A program made the translations under genes and the position numbers. Source: Brachypodium distachyon (Eukaryota > Streptophyta > Magnoliopsida > Poales > Poaceae). From it: DNA of 64,000 nucleotides. Positions 46,026 through 57,280 of this stretch are shown in pieces. The notes beneath the pieces are model-generated. The model saw only the letters and a list, made by a program, of their open reading frames with translations. It was not told the DNA's origin and made no database searches. The stretch's first letter is position 1; every line of letters starts with the position of its first letter. The stretch covers positions 21,318,501 through 21,382,500 of the forward strand of contig NC_016132.3 in NCBI RefSeq assembly GCF_000005505.3, written 5' to 3'.

Positions 46026-47189
46026 GGAACTGCTGCTAGCTCAGACACGACTCCAGGATGCATGCAGCACAGCAGTAGTAGGGAAACGATATGACATGCC
46101 CCATCAGACACTTGGCGTCGGTGCAGCAAAAGATGAGCAAGCAGCAGTGCAGTCTAGCTGAGAGGGGCAGCGAACCACGAGAAGGGCGTTGCCACCGTAA
46201 GCCTGCATCATCATATTCGCTTCGCGGGTTAGCCTTTACTGCGGCAGTCAGAGCCATGAATGGGGACAGCCAGATCATCAGAAGGGAATGGCCCGGCCTG
46301 CCGTCGCTTGCTGGAGTACTTCACTCAGCATGACGTAGTACATCTGATGCTCGGTTAAGCCTTAAGGGAGTCTCAACCCTAATCGTATTCATTCCGCTGC
46401 GAGAGATGAACAAAACTGATGGCGACCGTAACATGAGAGATCTGTTTTTTTGTGTGGAACATCTGCAACGTGAATTTGTTTACCCTACGAAGGTCGGTGG
46501 GAAGCGAGCAAATCCCTCGTCGAGGAAGGAACCCTCCTTGTGGTTGCTGGTGCACATGTCCGGTGACCCATAAGATAATAATCCCACGCCGGAACCAGAT
46601 CCGGCACCGCGCCGATTTGCTTAAACTCGTCTCGTGGCCACGTCCTTTCTTCCTTCCCCCAACAAATCAGAATCCACCCGTCCCGGATCCCGCTGCTCCC
46701 GATCGGAAACCCAACAAACAAATCCCGTGCGTGCGCGGCGCGCAGCATCCGAACAACCCGACCAGAAACCGAAACGAGCCGGGGACCGGTACGGCGAAGA
46801 AGCGACAACGCTACCATGCCGATGCCGATGCCGGCGTGCCGAGAGCTCGCGGCGACGGCTCGGACGGCGCGCGTGGGCTCAGCAGCTCGGCGGGTGGATA
46901 CACATACACGGAAGACAAGATTGGATGGGAACACGCCAACGGGACCAACAGGAAAATGGGGGCCTCCTTTAACGGTTTCCGAGGCGGCGGCACACGCTAC
47001 GTACTGTCCCTGGAAAGGACCGGTCGGTCGATCAGGTGCGTGCTAGCGGCCGGGCCCGAGTCTTCCGCCCCCGCATGGCATGGCTACGGACGGCGGCACC
47101 GCGACGTGCCTGTCTTTGTCAGAGCAATTCGACAGCAACAAGGAGGACCCCATGTTTGGAACCAGACCTTTATTTTTTACGGAAAGCTT
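46026..47189. other. Intergenic between CACTA and LINE scrap
   Basis: Mixed-composition DNA. A 246-codon open frame (46452-47192) has no family character and is overlapped by equally long antisense frames, so I do not call a gene. Confidence 0.4.
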
Positions 47190-47725
47190 TAAGTCATAAG
47201 ATAAAATTACAAGTAGATAAAATTACAAGAAAAGGTGTTATCTAAAGTTATTGAAAAGCATGGCAGTTCTTTCTCTTTGTTCTATGGAAAACCAAATTAA
47301 GCTCTTCCTTAAATAGACTGCTGCATCTGTAAAGTGACGGGGTAATCCCATTGAAGATGCAATCGTTGCGAATCCTCCAGATACTTCATGCTGCCGCAGT
47401 TATGATTTCCATGTGAAAAGTCACTGATGGCTGTAATATGCTCATGTACAAATTGTCCAGGGGTGAAATTGGAGCAAATGTCTCTCCAGCAAGTCATGGC
47501 AAAAGGACGGTGGAAGAAGAGATGATCCCTGGTTTCCATAATGTTTCTGTTGCAAAGAACACATGAGTAAGACTGGAGGTGGAAGTTTTTCTTGTGCAGC
47601 ATTGCTCTGTATTGAGTCTGTCAACCATGAGTAGCCACATGAAAACTTTGTGCTTAAGCTGACAACAGGATGACCAGATCCATATGATGCTGTTAGATCC
47701 ATATGATACTGGTAGGGATGTCAAT
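47190..47725 (-). mobile_element. LINE fragment (zinc-binding zf-RVT region)
   Basis: On the minus strand LHKKNFHLQSYSCVLCNRN followed by ETRDHLFFHRPFAMTCW is the Cys/His region found downstream of reverse transcriptase in grass LINEs (C-x2-C..H-x3-..). Upstream frames WSCCQLKHKVFMWLLMVDRL fit the same region after a frame shift. No reverse transcriptase or endonuclease remains. Confidence 0.7.
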
Positions 47726-48218
47726 GTGCATGACTAGTTTCTTATAGATTCTAGATACGGAGTAACATCATATTCTTCTGTTGTGGCAAAGTCTTCAGCA
47801 GGTGTAACGGATCCTAGAGTGGAAATCGTGCAACAACTGACAATGGCAGGTGAAATTGCATGGTTTGGAACTAGACTTCGACAACCCATGGGATGGGACG
47901 TGGGAATTGGAACTTGCAAGCTTGAAAAACATCGATCCCGAGCTGTAGTGAACACTGACGCTACCGACGGCAAACAAGAGAGACAGGTACGGAGTACTTA
48001 GAAAACAGCACGAGACAAAAGATGTGATCGATCATGTGAGATAACCCTCGTTCCACATCCAAACCCCCAAATGAACAAAGGATGTAAGATATTTATGACT
48101 ACACCAATATTACATCGATACCCATATTACATTGTCCTTGATTAGAACTTAACCCTTAACTAAAGCTGCAAAGAAACTACGACTCCATCTGCGCGCCGAA
48201 CTAAGTCAGGTAAGGATC
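47726..48218. other. 3' flank of the OCTOPUS-like gene
   Basis: AT-rich DNA that must include that gene's 3' UTR on the minus strand (about 48044-48218). Nothing else is recognised. Confidence 0.4.
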
Positions 48219-50144
48219 TCAGTACAGCCGGAGCATGTTCCGGGTGAAGGAATGCGACCCCAGGTGCCGGCCGCCGTTGGCCGGTAGCCCAGGGCCAGGG
48301 GTGCGCCGGCCGCTGGCGCTCCCCATCGGGGTCAGGTAGAACCGCAGCATGCCGTTGTCGGCGGCGTGCACCGGTGGCGAGTACCGCGCGCTGCGGTTCC
48401 GCTCCAGCACGCACTCCTCTCGCTGCCGCTTGACATTGCCGCCGCATTTGCCGTCGACGAAGCTGCGCCGCGAGCTGCCCAGGCCGCAGTTGTTGCTGCT
48501 GAAAGAGCTGCGCGCGCTGGCGTTGCTGCTGCACCTCTGCATCCTGGCATTGTACCCGCGGGCACGCAGCTCCGGCCACGGCTCCGAGAACGCCCGGTCG
48601 GACGCGCCGCCGTTCCGAGCGCGGCCCGTGGCCCGGCGGTGGATGAAGCCCCAGAGGCTCCACGCCTTGCGCAAACGACGAGGCTTCTTGGCGGCGGGGC
48701 CCGGGAAAGCGGCATCCAGGCTCGCGGGGAAGTCTTCAATGAGAGAGTTGGAGCTGAACCGATGGTCGAGCAGGTCTTGGGCGTGGTGGAAGTGGTAGAA
48801 CTCTGAGCTCCCGTTTAGTGGGGACTCCTTGTCCTTGGTGTTAGTGATGGCAGCGGCCGCTGCAGGCGCTGGCTTTGGGTCGGGAACTTCAAACGACCTT
48901 CTCCGCGCGGAGCTGGAGGACCGGTCCAGGCTACGGCGCCTCCGGCTTGACGACGAGTCCATGTAGTAGTCCCGCGTCTGTGCTGAGCCGCCGGGGACGT
49001 CGCCGTCGGGCTCTGGCTGGGAGTCATCTTCTACGGGAATCTGGCCATCGGAGCGCTCCACAATGCCGGCAGGAGAGTCCTCGAGCGCGGAGAGGATGGG
49101 CGGGAGCCGTGACATCGGCAGAGGCGCGCGCCCAAGCCCAATGCCGGAGCCGGCGCCGAACAGGTAGCCGTCCCAGGACGCGCGTGGCCCGTCCCAGGAT
49201 AAGCCCACATCGTCGACGGACATGCGGGCGGCATCAAGGGAGAATCTCGGGTCCGTGTCGCACGAACGGCGGCCTCCGGCAAACTCCTCGCCTCGAAGGC
49301 GGCTGCGGCGAAGGAACGAGGGCCTGGAGGGCTTCTCCGATGGCGGCATTGCCGCGGCCGCTGCCTTGCTGCCAGTAGCAGCCTCCTCCTTCTTGAGCTT
49401 CTGCTTGCGCCTCCACTTCTGCCACTTCTTGCTGAAGACCGAGGCAGCGAGCCAGAAGCTCCCGGCGATTTCCTTGAGGTCCTTGGGCGGCGGCTTCCTG
49501 GACTCCAGATCTATGTGATCCTTCATAGCCCTGACCTCCCGTGCCGCAGAGTTAGCTTCAGCTTCCATCTCCGCTGAGATGGGCTCCTCCACCACGGGAG
49601 TTATCTCATCGGGGCACTCTGCCGCAACGATCTCCTCCTCCAAGAACACCTCAGGGACGCAGGGCTGCTGCTGGAATTCCGCGGGGAGCGCGGCGGCGGC
49701 GGCAGAGGATGAGGCCGGGAAGGCGCCGAAGGCCGTGCCGTCGCGGACGCGCTCGCGGTCGTCTTGGTGGAAGAGCGACCAGAGCGTCGTCGTGGTGCTC
49801 CGCCCGCGCACGTCGCACGACCGCCGCTGCGGCTCATCTACCGCTGCGCCGGCGCCGCCGCGGCCGCACGAGAAGGACTTGCAGCGCCGGAGGTCGGGGG
49901 GCGCGGCGCCGGAGCCGGAGCCGGACGGGGCGGCAGCGAAGGGCCTGGAGAAGAGCGAACGGATGGCGGAGGTGGACTTGCGGCCCGGCGCGGCGGCCGC
50001 GGCGGCGGTGGCCTCGAGGCCGGCGAGACGCTCGCGGAGGCAGGCGGTGCAGAAGCCGGTGAAGTTCTCGTCCGGGTGCAGGTCGCAGCTCGTTGATACG
50101 GACCGCCGCGGAGGCGGCGCCGGCGGCTCCATCTGCAGTGTCAT
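48219..50144 (-). CDS. OCTOPUS-like protein (DUF740 family), phloem/membrane polarity
   Basis: This is an intact intronless frame of 641 residues. The N-terminus has the family's Cys/His signature (CDLHPDENFTGFCTACLRERL, about 20-40). A conserved middle block KEIAGSFWLAASVFSKKW lies at about 224-241, followed by a very basic WRRKQKLKK stretch. Further conserved pieces are SWDGYLFG and WSLWGFIHRR, and the C-terminus FYLTPMGSASGRR..NMLRLY closes the family domain. Arabidopsis OCTOPUS is a plasma-membrane-associated, polarly placed protein that promotes protophloem identity and opposes the brassinosteroid regulator BIN2; the rice/grass members are presumed similar. There is no transmembrane helix. 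Long Ala, Ser and Arg runs are typical of high-GC grass exons. The start is the first ATG after an in-frame stop; MEPP five codons later is an alternative. Confidence 0.92.
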   Translation of the reverse strand: MTLQMEPPAPPPRRSVSTSCDLHPDENFTGFCTACLRERLAGLEATAAAAAAPGRKSTSAIRSLFSRPFAAAPSGSGSGAAPPDLRRCKSFSCGRGGAGAAVDEPQRRSCDVRGRSTTTTLWSLFHQDDRERVRDGTAFGAFPASSSAAAAALPAEFQQQPCVPEVFLEEEIVAAECPDEITPVVEEPISAEMEAEANSAAREVRAMKDHIDLESRKPPPKDLKEIAGSFWLAASVFSKKWQKWRRKQKLKKEEAATGSKAAAAAMPPSEKPSRPSFLRRSRLRGEEFAGGRRSCDTDPRFSLDAARMSVDDVGLSWDGPRASWDGYLFGAGSGIGLGRAPLPMSRLPPILSALEDSPAGIVERSDGQIPVEDDSQPEPDGDVPGGSAQTRDYYMDSSSSRRRRSLDRSSSSARRRSFEVPDPKPAPAAAAAITNTKDKESPLNGSSEFYHFHHAQDLLDHRFSSNSLIEDFPASLDAAFPGPAAKKPRRLRKAWSLWGFIHRRATGRARNGGASDRAFSEPWPELRARGYNARMQRCSSNASARSSFSSNNCGLGSSRRSFVDGKCGGNVKRQREECVLERNRSARYSPPVHAADNGMLRFYLTPMGSASGRRTPGPGLPANGGRHLGSHSFTRNMLRLY

Positions 50145-52488
50145 TGCCTAGATTAATTCCGGCTCCCTAGTAGGAGTAGTAGCAGCGGCACGGGGCCCTG
50201 TCACTTCACTAGTCGCAGCACCAGCGCGCGCGCCATCACGGCTCTGGCTTTTACGCCGTACCAGGAGTACTACTAGTAGTCGCTGGTGTGAGGGTGCGTG
50301 AGTTCGGCGGGTTCGACCTTTCGAGGGCTGTTTTTGGTGTAGAATCGTAGCGTGAGGTAAAATGGTGAAAAAGATCCTCTCCCCCTCTAGTACTTCGTCT
50401 TCTTGGAGTATGGAATTGGCCTTGATTTTTCCTTTTTCCCGTTTTCCAACGGAGGGGAGAGAAGGACAGGGATCAAGCAAAACACATGTTGTGTAGCGAT
50501 CCGATCTCCATGTGTTGTCTATTTGGCGTTCCGTGATTTGCCCGAGATTTTGTCCTTTCGCGATTTGAGTGATCCAAAGGTGATTATCGAAGCATAACCA
50601 GCGTGCGTGGGAGCATCATCTCGTTATTCGTCATCTGGGCGGGAGCAACGAACCAACTGGGCAACTGGCAGCAACTGCTGCAACACATGGTTTTCTTTTT
50701 TCCGAGAGAACTGTAGAACACATATTAAGGTTGTACGTGTGACAGCTTATCCTCCAGCACTGCAAATGTGTCTTTTTCACTCTGAAACATTTTCCCATAA
50801 TTACTCAAAAGTGTCTTCATGATTCTACTGTTAAATTAGGGTCTTTTTCCTCCAACACTATTAAAATTTGAGCCGGGCGGCTTGAGAATAATTTAAATCT
50901 TCCCTAAAAAGAGAATAATTTAAATCATGGCCACAAAAAAACAAAAGCATCTTCGTGATCGTACTGTTAAATTTTGAGCTAAATTCACCAAGGTGTTTCG
51001 AATTAAAATTCAAATAAGATTATTTGACTAAATTTGAAGTTGAAATATCAAATTTTTGAAGAAAAATCTTAAATTGCATGAAAAATCACAATTAGCTTTC
51101 AGAGTGGAATGTTAAGGTTTGAGCTCATTTTGCTGAATCGGTTGAGGTTCAAAATTAAAAGAGATGATCCTGCAAAATTTGAAGATCAAATTTGAGAATT
51201 TTTGTTACTCATTACCGCTTAGAATCGTGGGTATCAGTCAAAATAATTTGATCCCATAGTTTTTTAGGACAATATATACTTTGGTGATTACTCCACTGTA
51301 AAAATATTTTATCCATATTTTTTTTAGTTTGAGGATGACTCAAACGAAACGAGAACATACACGCTTTTGAGAGCAGAAAAAATTATTTTTCGCTTCGAAA
51401 GGAATTGTTATCCTTTCGAAAGGAGCCAGTCACCGTACACCATTGAAAGCCACTAACAGAAAGCATTTTTTTTTTTCTCCTGTAATGCAACAACTGAGTA
51501 GTTCATGCTTCACGGTGTACGATTTCATTGGTTCCAAACTTAAGAGGGTGTCTGGTTGTTGACTTTTTGTTTGGAAAAAAAGGAAAGTTGATTTCCATTC
51601 GGGAAGCCATGCCTGGTTGTTAACTTGACGTGCAATGTGGCAATGATCCGAAAACAATAAATTCAAGGATGGCAATCATACAAATTTCAATCACCCGTAA
51701 CACAATTCGGCTATTTATGTTGTTGGCTACAGCCAAACCTTTATCGTCTCTTGTTTTATTGCGTACAAGAATCTTCACATTGTTTGTACACGCCTTGTAA
51801 TTGACATTTGATTAGTCAGCGACCAGCAAAATTCTGCTTTGTCTCTGCATTTATAATCGGTGCTCCCAAATATTTCTAGTTCTTCACAGTAGTGCTTCAG
51901 TTCTGGCACGAGCAAGTCCGAGCAACGCCACTCAAGACGTAACTACCATCGGCACACCCACAATCGGAACTTCTTTTCCTGACAACAGATGTGAATTTTC
52001 CCTTTTTCTCCCCACCTCCTTGTTTCTTCGTCAGCTTTCCCATTCCCATTATCCCACTGCTCAGGGCCCAAAAGTACAAGCCTAATTCATGTAAACAAAA
52101 TGCAAGCCTAGTTCGGTAATTTCCTAAGCCTGATAGCTGTAACAGCAAGAGAACAAAAGCGTCACTGTCTCTTCTACTCCAGATTTGTCCTACCTAGGCA
52201 TGCATAACAAAGGCCAGCTTAAGACAAAAGATGGCATCTGATCAAATGACTCCTAGGAGGTTAGATATAGTGATAAAGAAGGATGCGTAGGCACGTGATG
52301 GGAGGCCAAAGTTGTCCCCTTCTCGAGATTAGGAAAGATAGTTAATCATGGTACCTCCTCTTTTGCTCACCTTTGCTTCCCTAGCCCCCCTTTGATCAGG
52401 AACACGCGAGCTACCTCGCATGTGTGACCTGTGACGTGCCTGAATGCATCCAGGTGTATCTAGTTTTATGTTTGCAAGCATGAGATGA
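50145..52488. other. Intergenic, promoter side of the OCTOPUS-like gene
   Basis: The first few hundred bases should hold the promoter and 5' UTR of the OCTOPUS-like gene. From about 50840 to 51350 the DNA is strongly AT-rich with TTAAATTTGAG-type repeated words. No coding frame is supported. Confidence 0.4.
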
Positions 52489-52945
52489 TGGTATGAACGC
52501 GACAAGCAAGAACGAAAAACGAAAAACGAAGAAGAAATCACAGCACAAAGACACACGGATTTAACGTGCAAAACCCTCTCAAACAACGAAGAGGGAAAAC
52601 CACGGGCGCCAGCCAGCGAAACTTCACTATATGGGAGTGTTTACAACGCTTAGGAGATTTCACGAACTCAACTCGTGCGAACTCTACCCAAAACGACGGC
52701 TTATAAGGGGTATATATAGCAGGAGCATTAGGAAAAAGCAGATCCGTAACGGTCACACCGGAAGTTCCGGTTGGAGGCCGAAAGTTCCGCATATTTTTGA
52801 ATATTCGGAAGTTCCACAATTTCCCGAAAAATGACAGAAAGCATCTGGAGGTTCGGTCGGAAGTTGGGCCGGAAGTTCCGACACCTGGAATGGCCAGAAG
52901 TTGGGCCGAAACTTCCGGCCACTGGAATTTGGATCACATCCAACA
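52489..52945 (-). repeat. 3' LTR of the copia element
   Basis: 457 bp. On the minus strand it starts TGTTGGATGTGATCC and ends GTTCATACCA, where the expected last CA is kept. The sequence AAAGTGGAGTT just inside it is a polypurine-tract candidate. TATATATA lies at 52711-52718. Confidence 0.88.
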
Positions 52946-53058
52946 AACTCCACTTTGAAACAAATTTCTCCTTATAGCAAATTCCTCCTTGTAGCATGAA
53001 CAACAACAACTCCTGAAACAAAGAAAAACACACTTTCGGCGCCAACAGCTACTAAGGG

Positions 53059-56000
53059 CTAAACAGTTAGTTCAAACTTAGCAATAGAAACAGACTTTGT
53101 CATCATATCAACAGGATTATCATGAGTGCTGATCTTACATACCTTCAATTTACCTTGTGCAATAACATCGCGAACAAAATGGTACTTGACATCAATGTGC
53201 TTGGTTCTCTCATGGACCATCTGATCTTTAGTAAGGTAAATGTCACTTTGACTGTCACAAAACAGGTTAATGCAAGAAACATCTTGACAAAGCTCAGCAT
53301 ATAAACCTTTCAACCAAACAGATTCTTTGCAAGTTTCAGCAATAGCCATATATTCTGCTTCGGTTGTAGATTGAGCAACAACTTGCTACAGTGTTGCCTT
53401 CCAACTCACAGCACATCCACCTACCGTGAACACATAACCTGGATCTCCTCTTATCCAAATCGGCAGCAAAATCTGAATCCACATAACCAGCAAGTGCCTC
53501 ATCAGTCTTGCCAAACTTCAAGCAATCATTTGATGTGCCACGGAGGTACCCGAAAATCCACCGAACAGTTTTCCAATGTTCTTTACCGTGATTAGCCATG
53601 TAACGACTGACCAAACTCATAGCATATGATAAATCAGGACGTGAACAAACCATGGCATACATCAAGAAACCAATAGCAATAGAATAGGGAACTCGTGACA
53701 TATACTCAATATCTTCATCAAAAGTAGGACATTGCAATGCTGACATCTTGAAATGAGAAGCAATAGGAGTACTAACACATTTTGCATCATGCATATAGGT
53801 GATCTATCAACAAATTTAATATAGACACAACTGTCATACTGAGATCTACTAAAGCCACATGAGATCATAAATGAATCAAATCTTTTATACCACCGTCTAG
53901 GAGATTGCTTCAAATCATAAAGGGACTTCTTCAACTTACACACAAACTCCTCTTTACCAGGAACTATGAACCCTCCAGGTTGATCCATGTATATTTCCTC
54001 CTCAAGCTTTCCATGCAAAAATGCAGTCTTCACATCTAACTGCTCAAGCTCAAGATCATGCATAGCAACAATACCAAAGAAAGTACGGATGGAACTATGC
54101 TTTACCACTTGAGAGAACACATCATTATAATCAATACCTGGTATTTGACTGAAACATTTTGCCACTAACCTTGCCTTAAACCTCATAGGCTCATTAGGAG
54201 ACAAACCCTCCTTCCTCTTGAAGATCCACTTGCAGCGAACGGCCTTCTTTTGTTTAGGCAAGGACACAAACATCTCATGTGCCATTCTTCTCAAGAGATT
54301 GCATATCCTCTTGCAGAAACAACTGCTTCACTATATGTGGTCGGTTCACTATCATGCTCCACCTGTTCTGCACAACTCAAAGCATAATAAACAAGATCAC
54401 ACTCTTCAATTAAACTTGGGCGTGGACCTTTATTCCTCTTTGGGCGGTCAGCTGCAATAGACCATGTGGGTTGCTGCAAAACAGGTGGTGAGGGTGGAAC
54501 AATATCATCATTGTTATCATCATTGTTCCCGTCATCATTACCATGATCAACCTAAGCATCATCGTTGTCAACAATTTCATCAAGGTGCTCCGCCTGCACT
54601 TCAATGCGAGAGGCATCAGTTGACAAAGTATCATGATACATAACTTTTTCATTAAAGACAACATTCATACTCAGCAAAATCTTTTTAGTTTCAGGATTCC
54701 ACAACCTGAAAGCTTTAACTCCAGAACCATAGCCAAGAAAAATGCACTTAACAGCTCTAGGCTCTAACTTTCCATTATCAACATGAGCATAAGCGGTGCA
54801 ACCGAAAACTCTCAACTGTGAATAATCAGCAGGTTTACTAGACCATATCTCAATGTGAGTTTTCTTGTCAAGTGGAATAGAAGGTGACCTGTTTATGAGG
54901 TAGTATGCGGTGGAAGCTGCCTCAGCCTAAAAACGTCTGCCCAAACCTGCATTGGATAGCATGCAATGGGCCCTCGAGATGATGGTTCTATTCATGCGTT
55001 CAGCCACGCCATTTTGCTGTGGAGTACGGACAACCGTGTAGTGACTAACCACACCATCATTGCTGCAAAACTCCTCAGACTCATCAAAAATAAATTCACC
55101 ACCATTCTCAGTACGCAAAATTTTCACCTTCCTTTCAGTTTGCTTTCTACCGTAGCTTTCTACTTCTTGAATGCACCAAAAACATCGGATTTATGTTTCA
55201 GAAAATAAGGCCAAACTTTTCTTGAGTAATCATCAATAATGGTAAGCATGTAATTAGCACCACCAATAGAAGTCTTACGGGAGGGTCCCCAAACATCAGC
55301 ATGCACATAATCTAATATGCCTTTGGTGGTATGAACTGAAGAAATGAACTTAACCCTCTTGTGCTTACCATAAACGCAGTGCTCACAAAACTAAAGCTTA
55401 CTCAAGTTGTAGCCATCGATCAGCTCTCTCTTTACCAACTCCGCCATCCCATGTTCACTCATATGCCACAGATTCGTTTTTGCACAATCATCAGAATCAT
55501 TAGGTGTAACAGCAGCAGCAAAACTAGGCAAAGTGTTACCTCTAAGAACATATAATTTGGCAGAATTTATATCACCTATCATGTGAATGAAAGAACCTCT
55601 AGATACCTTCAAAAGTCTACGCCCACCGGCGTATTTGTACCCGTCACAATCCATGGTACTAAGTGAGATCAAATTTCTTGCCATGCTTGGTATGTGCTTC
55701 ACCTCTTTCAATGAGCCTGTCATGCCATCATGGGTCTTGATCTGAACGGACCCAACGCCAACAATATGACAAGGATTGTCATTGCCCACACGCACAAAAT
55801 CTCCAGTCTGCACAGACTCATAAGAACTAAACCAATCTTTGTTACAACAAATATGAAAGGAACATGCTGTATCAAGAATCCATTCATCATCACGGGAAGC
55901 ACAAACAGCAAGAACAACGAGTCATTCACCCTCAAAGTTGTCGGTAGAAACGACAGCGGCCTTACCATTACCATTGGACTTGTCTTTCGGTTTGTAGGTA

Positions 56001-56779
56001 CCGTTCCTTTTTTCCTTGTTCTGCAGTTTATAACAGTCCTCGATAACATGATTATTTTTCTTACAATACCTGCAGAACTTATCTTTTCCTTGGGACTTTG
56101 AACGAGCTTTTCCGTCCCGGCTCTTATCTCGGTTTCCATAGTTGTTGTTCCTCTGCTCGGTCCTGCCACAAACCTGCAGAGCTTCTGCCTCTGACGACGA
56201 CCCATCGGTCCGCACCATAGACTTCATCTTTTCTTTCTGTCTAAGTGCTTCTAAAACCTCATTAAGGGTTAGAGAGTCATGGCTATAAAGAATTGAATCG
56301 CGGAAATTTGTATAGGAACTAGGCAACGAGCATAAGAGTAAGATGGCTAGATCCTCATCATCATACTTAACCTCCAAAGACTGCAAGTCAGAAACCATCT
56401 CTCAAAAAACAGTTATATGAGATATTGCCGATCCACCTTCTTGCAGCTTATGGGTGAACAACTTCATCTTTACATGCATCTTACTGGTAAGATCTTTACA
56501 TGGAGATCGATTCTAGTTTCAGCCACAGGGCTGCTGCGGATTTCTCCTCCAACACTTCTGCAAAATATTATTGGAAAGATGAAGTTGAATTAAAGACAAA
56601 GCCTTACGATCTTTGCGTTTCTCTTCAGCAGTCCACTCCTTTTCATCCTTCTTGCCGAAGGAATCAAGCGCTTCATCCAGATTTGAAGTTTGGGCGAGAA
56701 TCACCCGCATCTTCACTTGCCACAACGAGAATCGTGTGGTGTAGTCCAACTGCGGCAGATCGAACTTCAAGGTAGACAT
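53059..56779 (-). pseudogene. Copia polyprotein, broken, RT active site deleted
   Basis: Starting at ATG 56779 (MSTLKFDLPQLDYTTRFSLW) the order is gag; a zinc knuckle CRYCKKNNHVIEDC near 56060; an aspartic protease site (WILDTACSFH near 55870); the pre-integrase domain (LWHMSEHGM); integrase (RTENGGEF, PQQNGVAERMN); reverse transcriptase (CKWIFKRKEG, LDVKTAFLHGKLEEEIYM, SLYDLKQSPRRWY); and RNase H ([24 protein letters not shown]), stopping at 53059. Near 53795 the frame passes directly from the RT segment ending YIKFVDRSP to the linker MHDAKCVSTPIA. The YxDD catalytic box and the residues around it are missing. There are several frameshifts and stops (55924, 53370-53440, 54556). The element is defective. 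Confidence 0.87.
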
Positions 56780-56806
56780 GTCGCAAACCCTAGGCGAAAT
56801 CTGAGG

Positions 56807-56819
56807 CTCTGATACCACT
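56807..56819 (-). other. Primer-binding site of the copia element
   Basis: The minus strand reads TGGTATCAGAGCC beginning about 2 bp inside the right LTR, complementary in type to the 3' end of initiator Met-tRNA, the standard copia primer. Confidence 0.85.
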
Positions 56820-56820
56820 T

Positions 56821-57280
56821 GTTATGAACGCGACAAGCAAGAACGAAGAACCAAAAAGAAATCACAGTACAAGGACACATGGATTTAACGTGAAAACCCT
56901 CTCAAACAACGAGGGGGAAAAACCACGGGCGCCAGCCAACGAAACTTCACTATATGGGAGTCTTTACAACGCCTGGGAGATTTCACGAACTCAACTCGTG
57001 CGAACTCTGCCCAAAACGGTGGCTTACAAGGGGTATATATAGCAGGAGCATTAGGGCAAAGCAGATCCGTAACGGTCACACCGAAAGTTCCGGTTGGAGG
57101 CCGAAAGTTCCGCATATTTTTGAATATACGGAAGTTCCGCAGCAAGTTTCGCAATTTCCCGAAAAATAACAGAGAACATCCGGAGGTTCGGCCGGAAGTT
57201 GGGCCGAAAGTTTCGGCACCTGGAATGGCCGGAAGTTGGGCCGGAACTTCCGGCCACTTGAATTCGGATCACATCCAACA
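56821..57280 (-). repeat. 5' LTR of the copia element
   Basis: 460 bp, TGTTGGATGTGATCC to GTTCATAACA on the minus strand. The U3 part (57060-57280) has a dense array of CCGGAAGTTCCG-type words (see findings). The TATA box is at 57034-57041. Confidence 0.88.
57034..57041 (-). promoter_or_regulatory. LTR TATA box, copia element
   Basis: TATATATA, palindromic, followed on the minus strand by CCCCTTG. It is preserved in the other LTR at 52711-52718 and lies about 240 bp from the LTR start, with the U3 motif array directly upstream. Confidence 0.7.

Larger units (their letters stand above)
52489..57280 (-). mobile_element. Ty1/copia retrotransposon with both LTRs
   Basis: Two direct LTRs (52489-52945 and 56821-57280) flank copia gag-protease-integrase-RT-RNase H remnants on the minus strand. 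The primer-binding site next to the right LTR reads TGGTATCAGAGCC, the initiator-Met tRNA type. Flanks GATGA (52484-52488) and GATGC (57281-57285) form an imperfect 5-bp target duplication. Integrase precedes reverse transcriptase, as in copia elements. The LTRs differ at scattered positions, and all coding parts are broken. Confidence 0.92.

Noticed and set aside
46452..47192. 246-codon open frame on plus
   Set aside because: It is overlapped by similar-length frames on the other strand, shows no protein family, low-complexity Arg/Pro/Ser content and no splice context; GC-rich DNA is open by chance.
48349..50151. Several plus-strand open frames over the OCTOPUS-like gene
   Set aside because: They are shadows of a high-GC minus-strand exon with clear family motifs.
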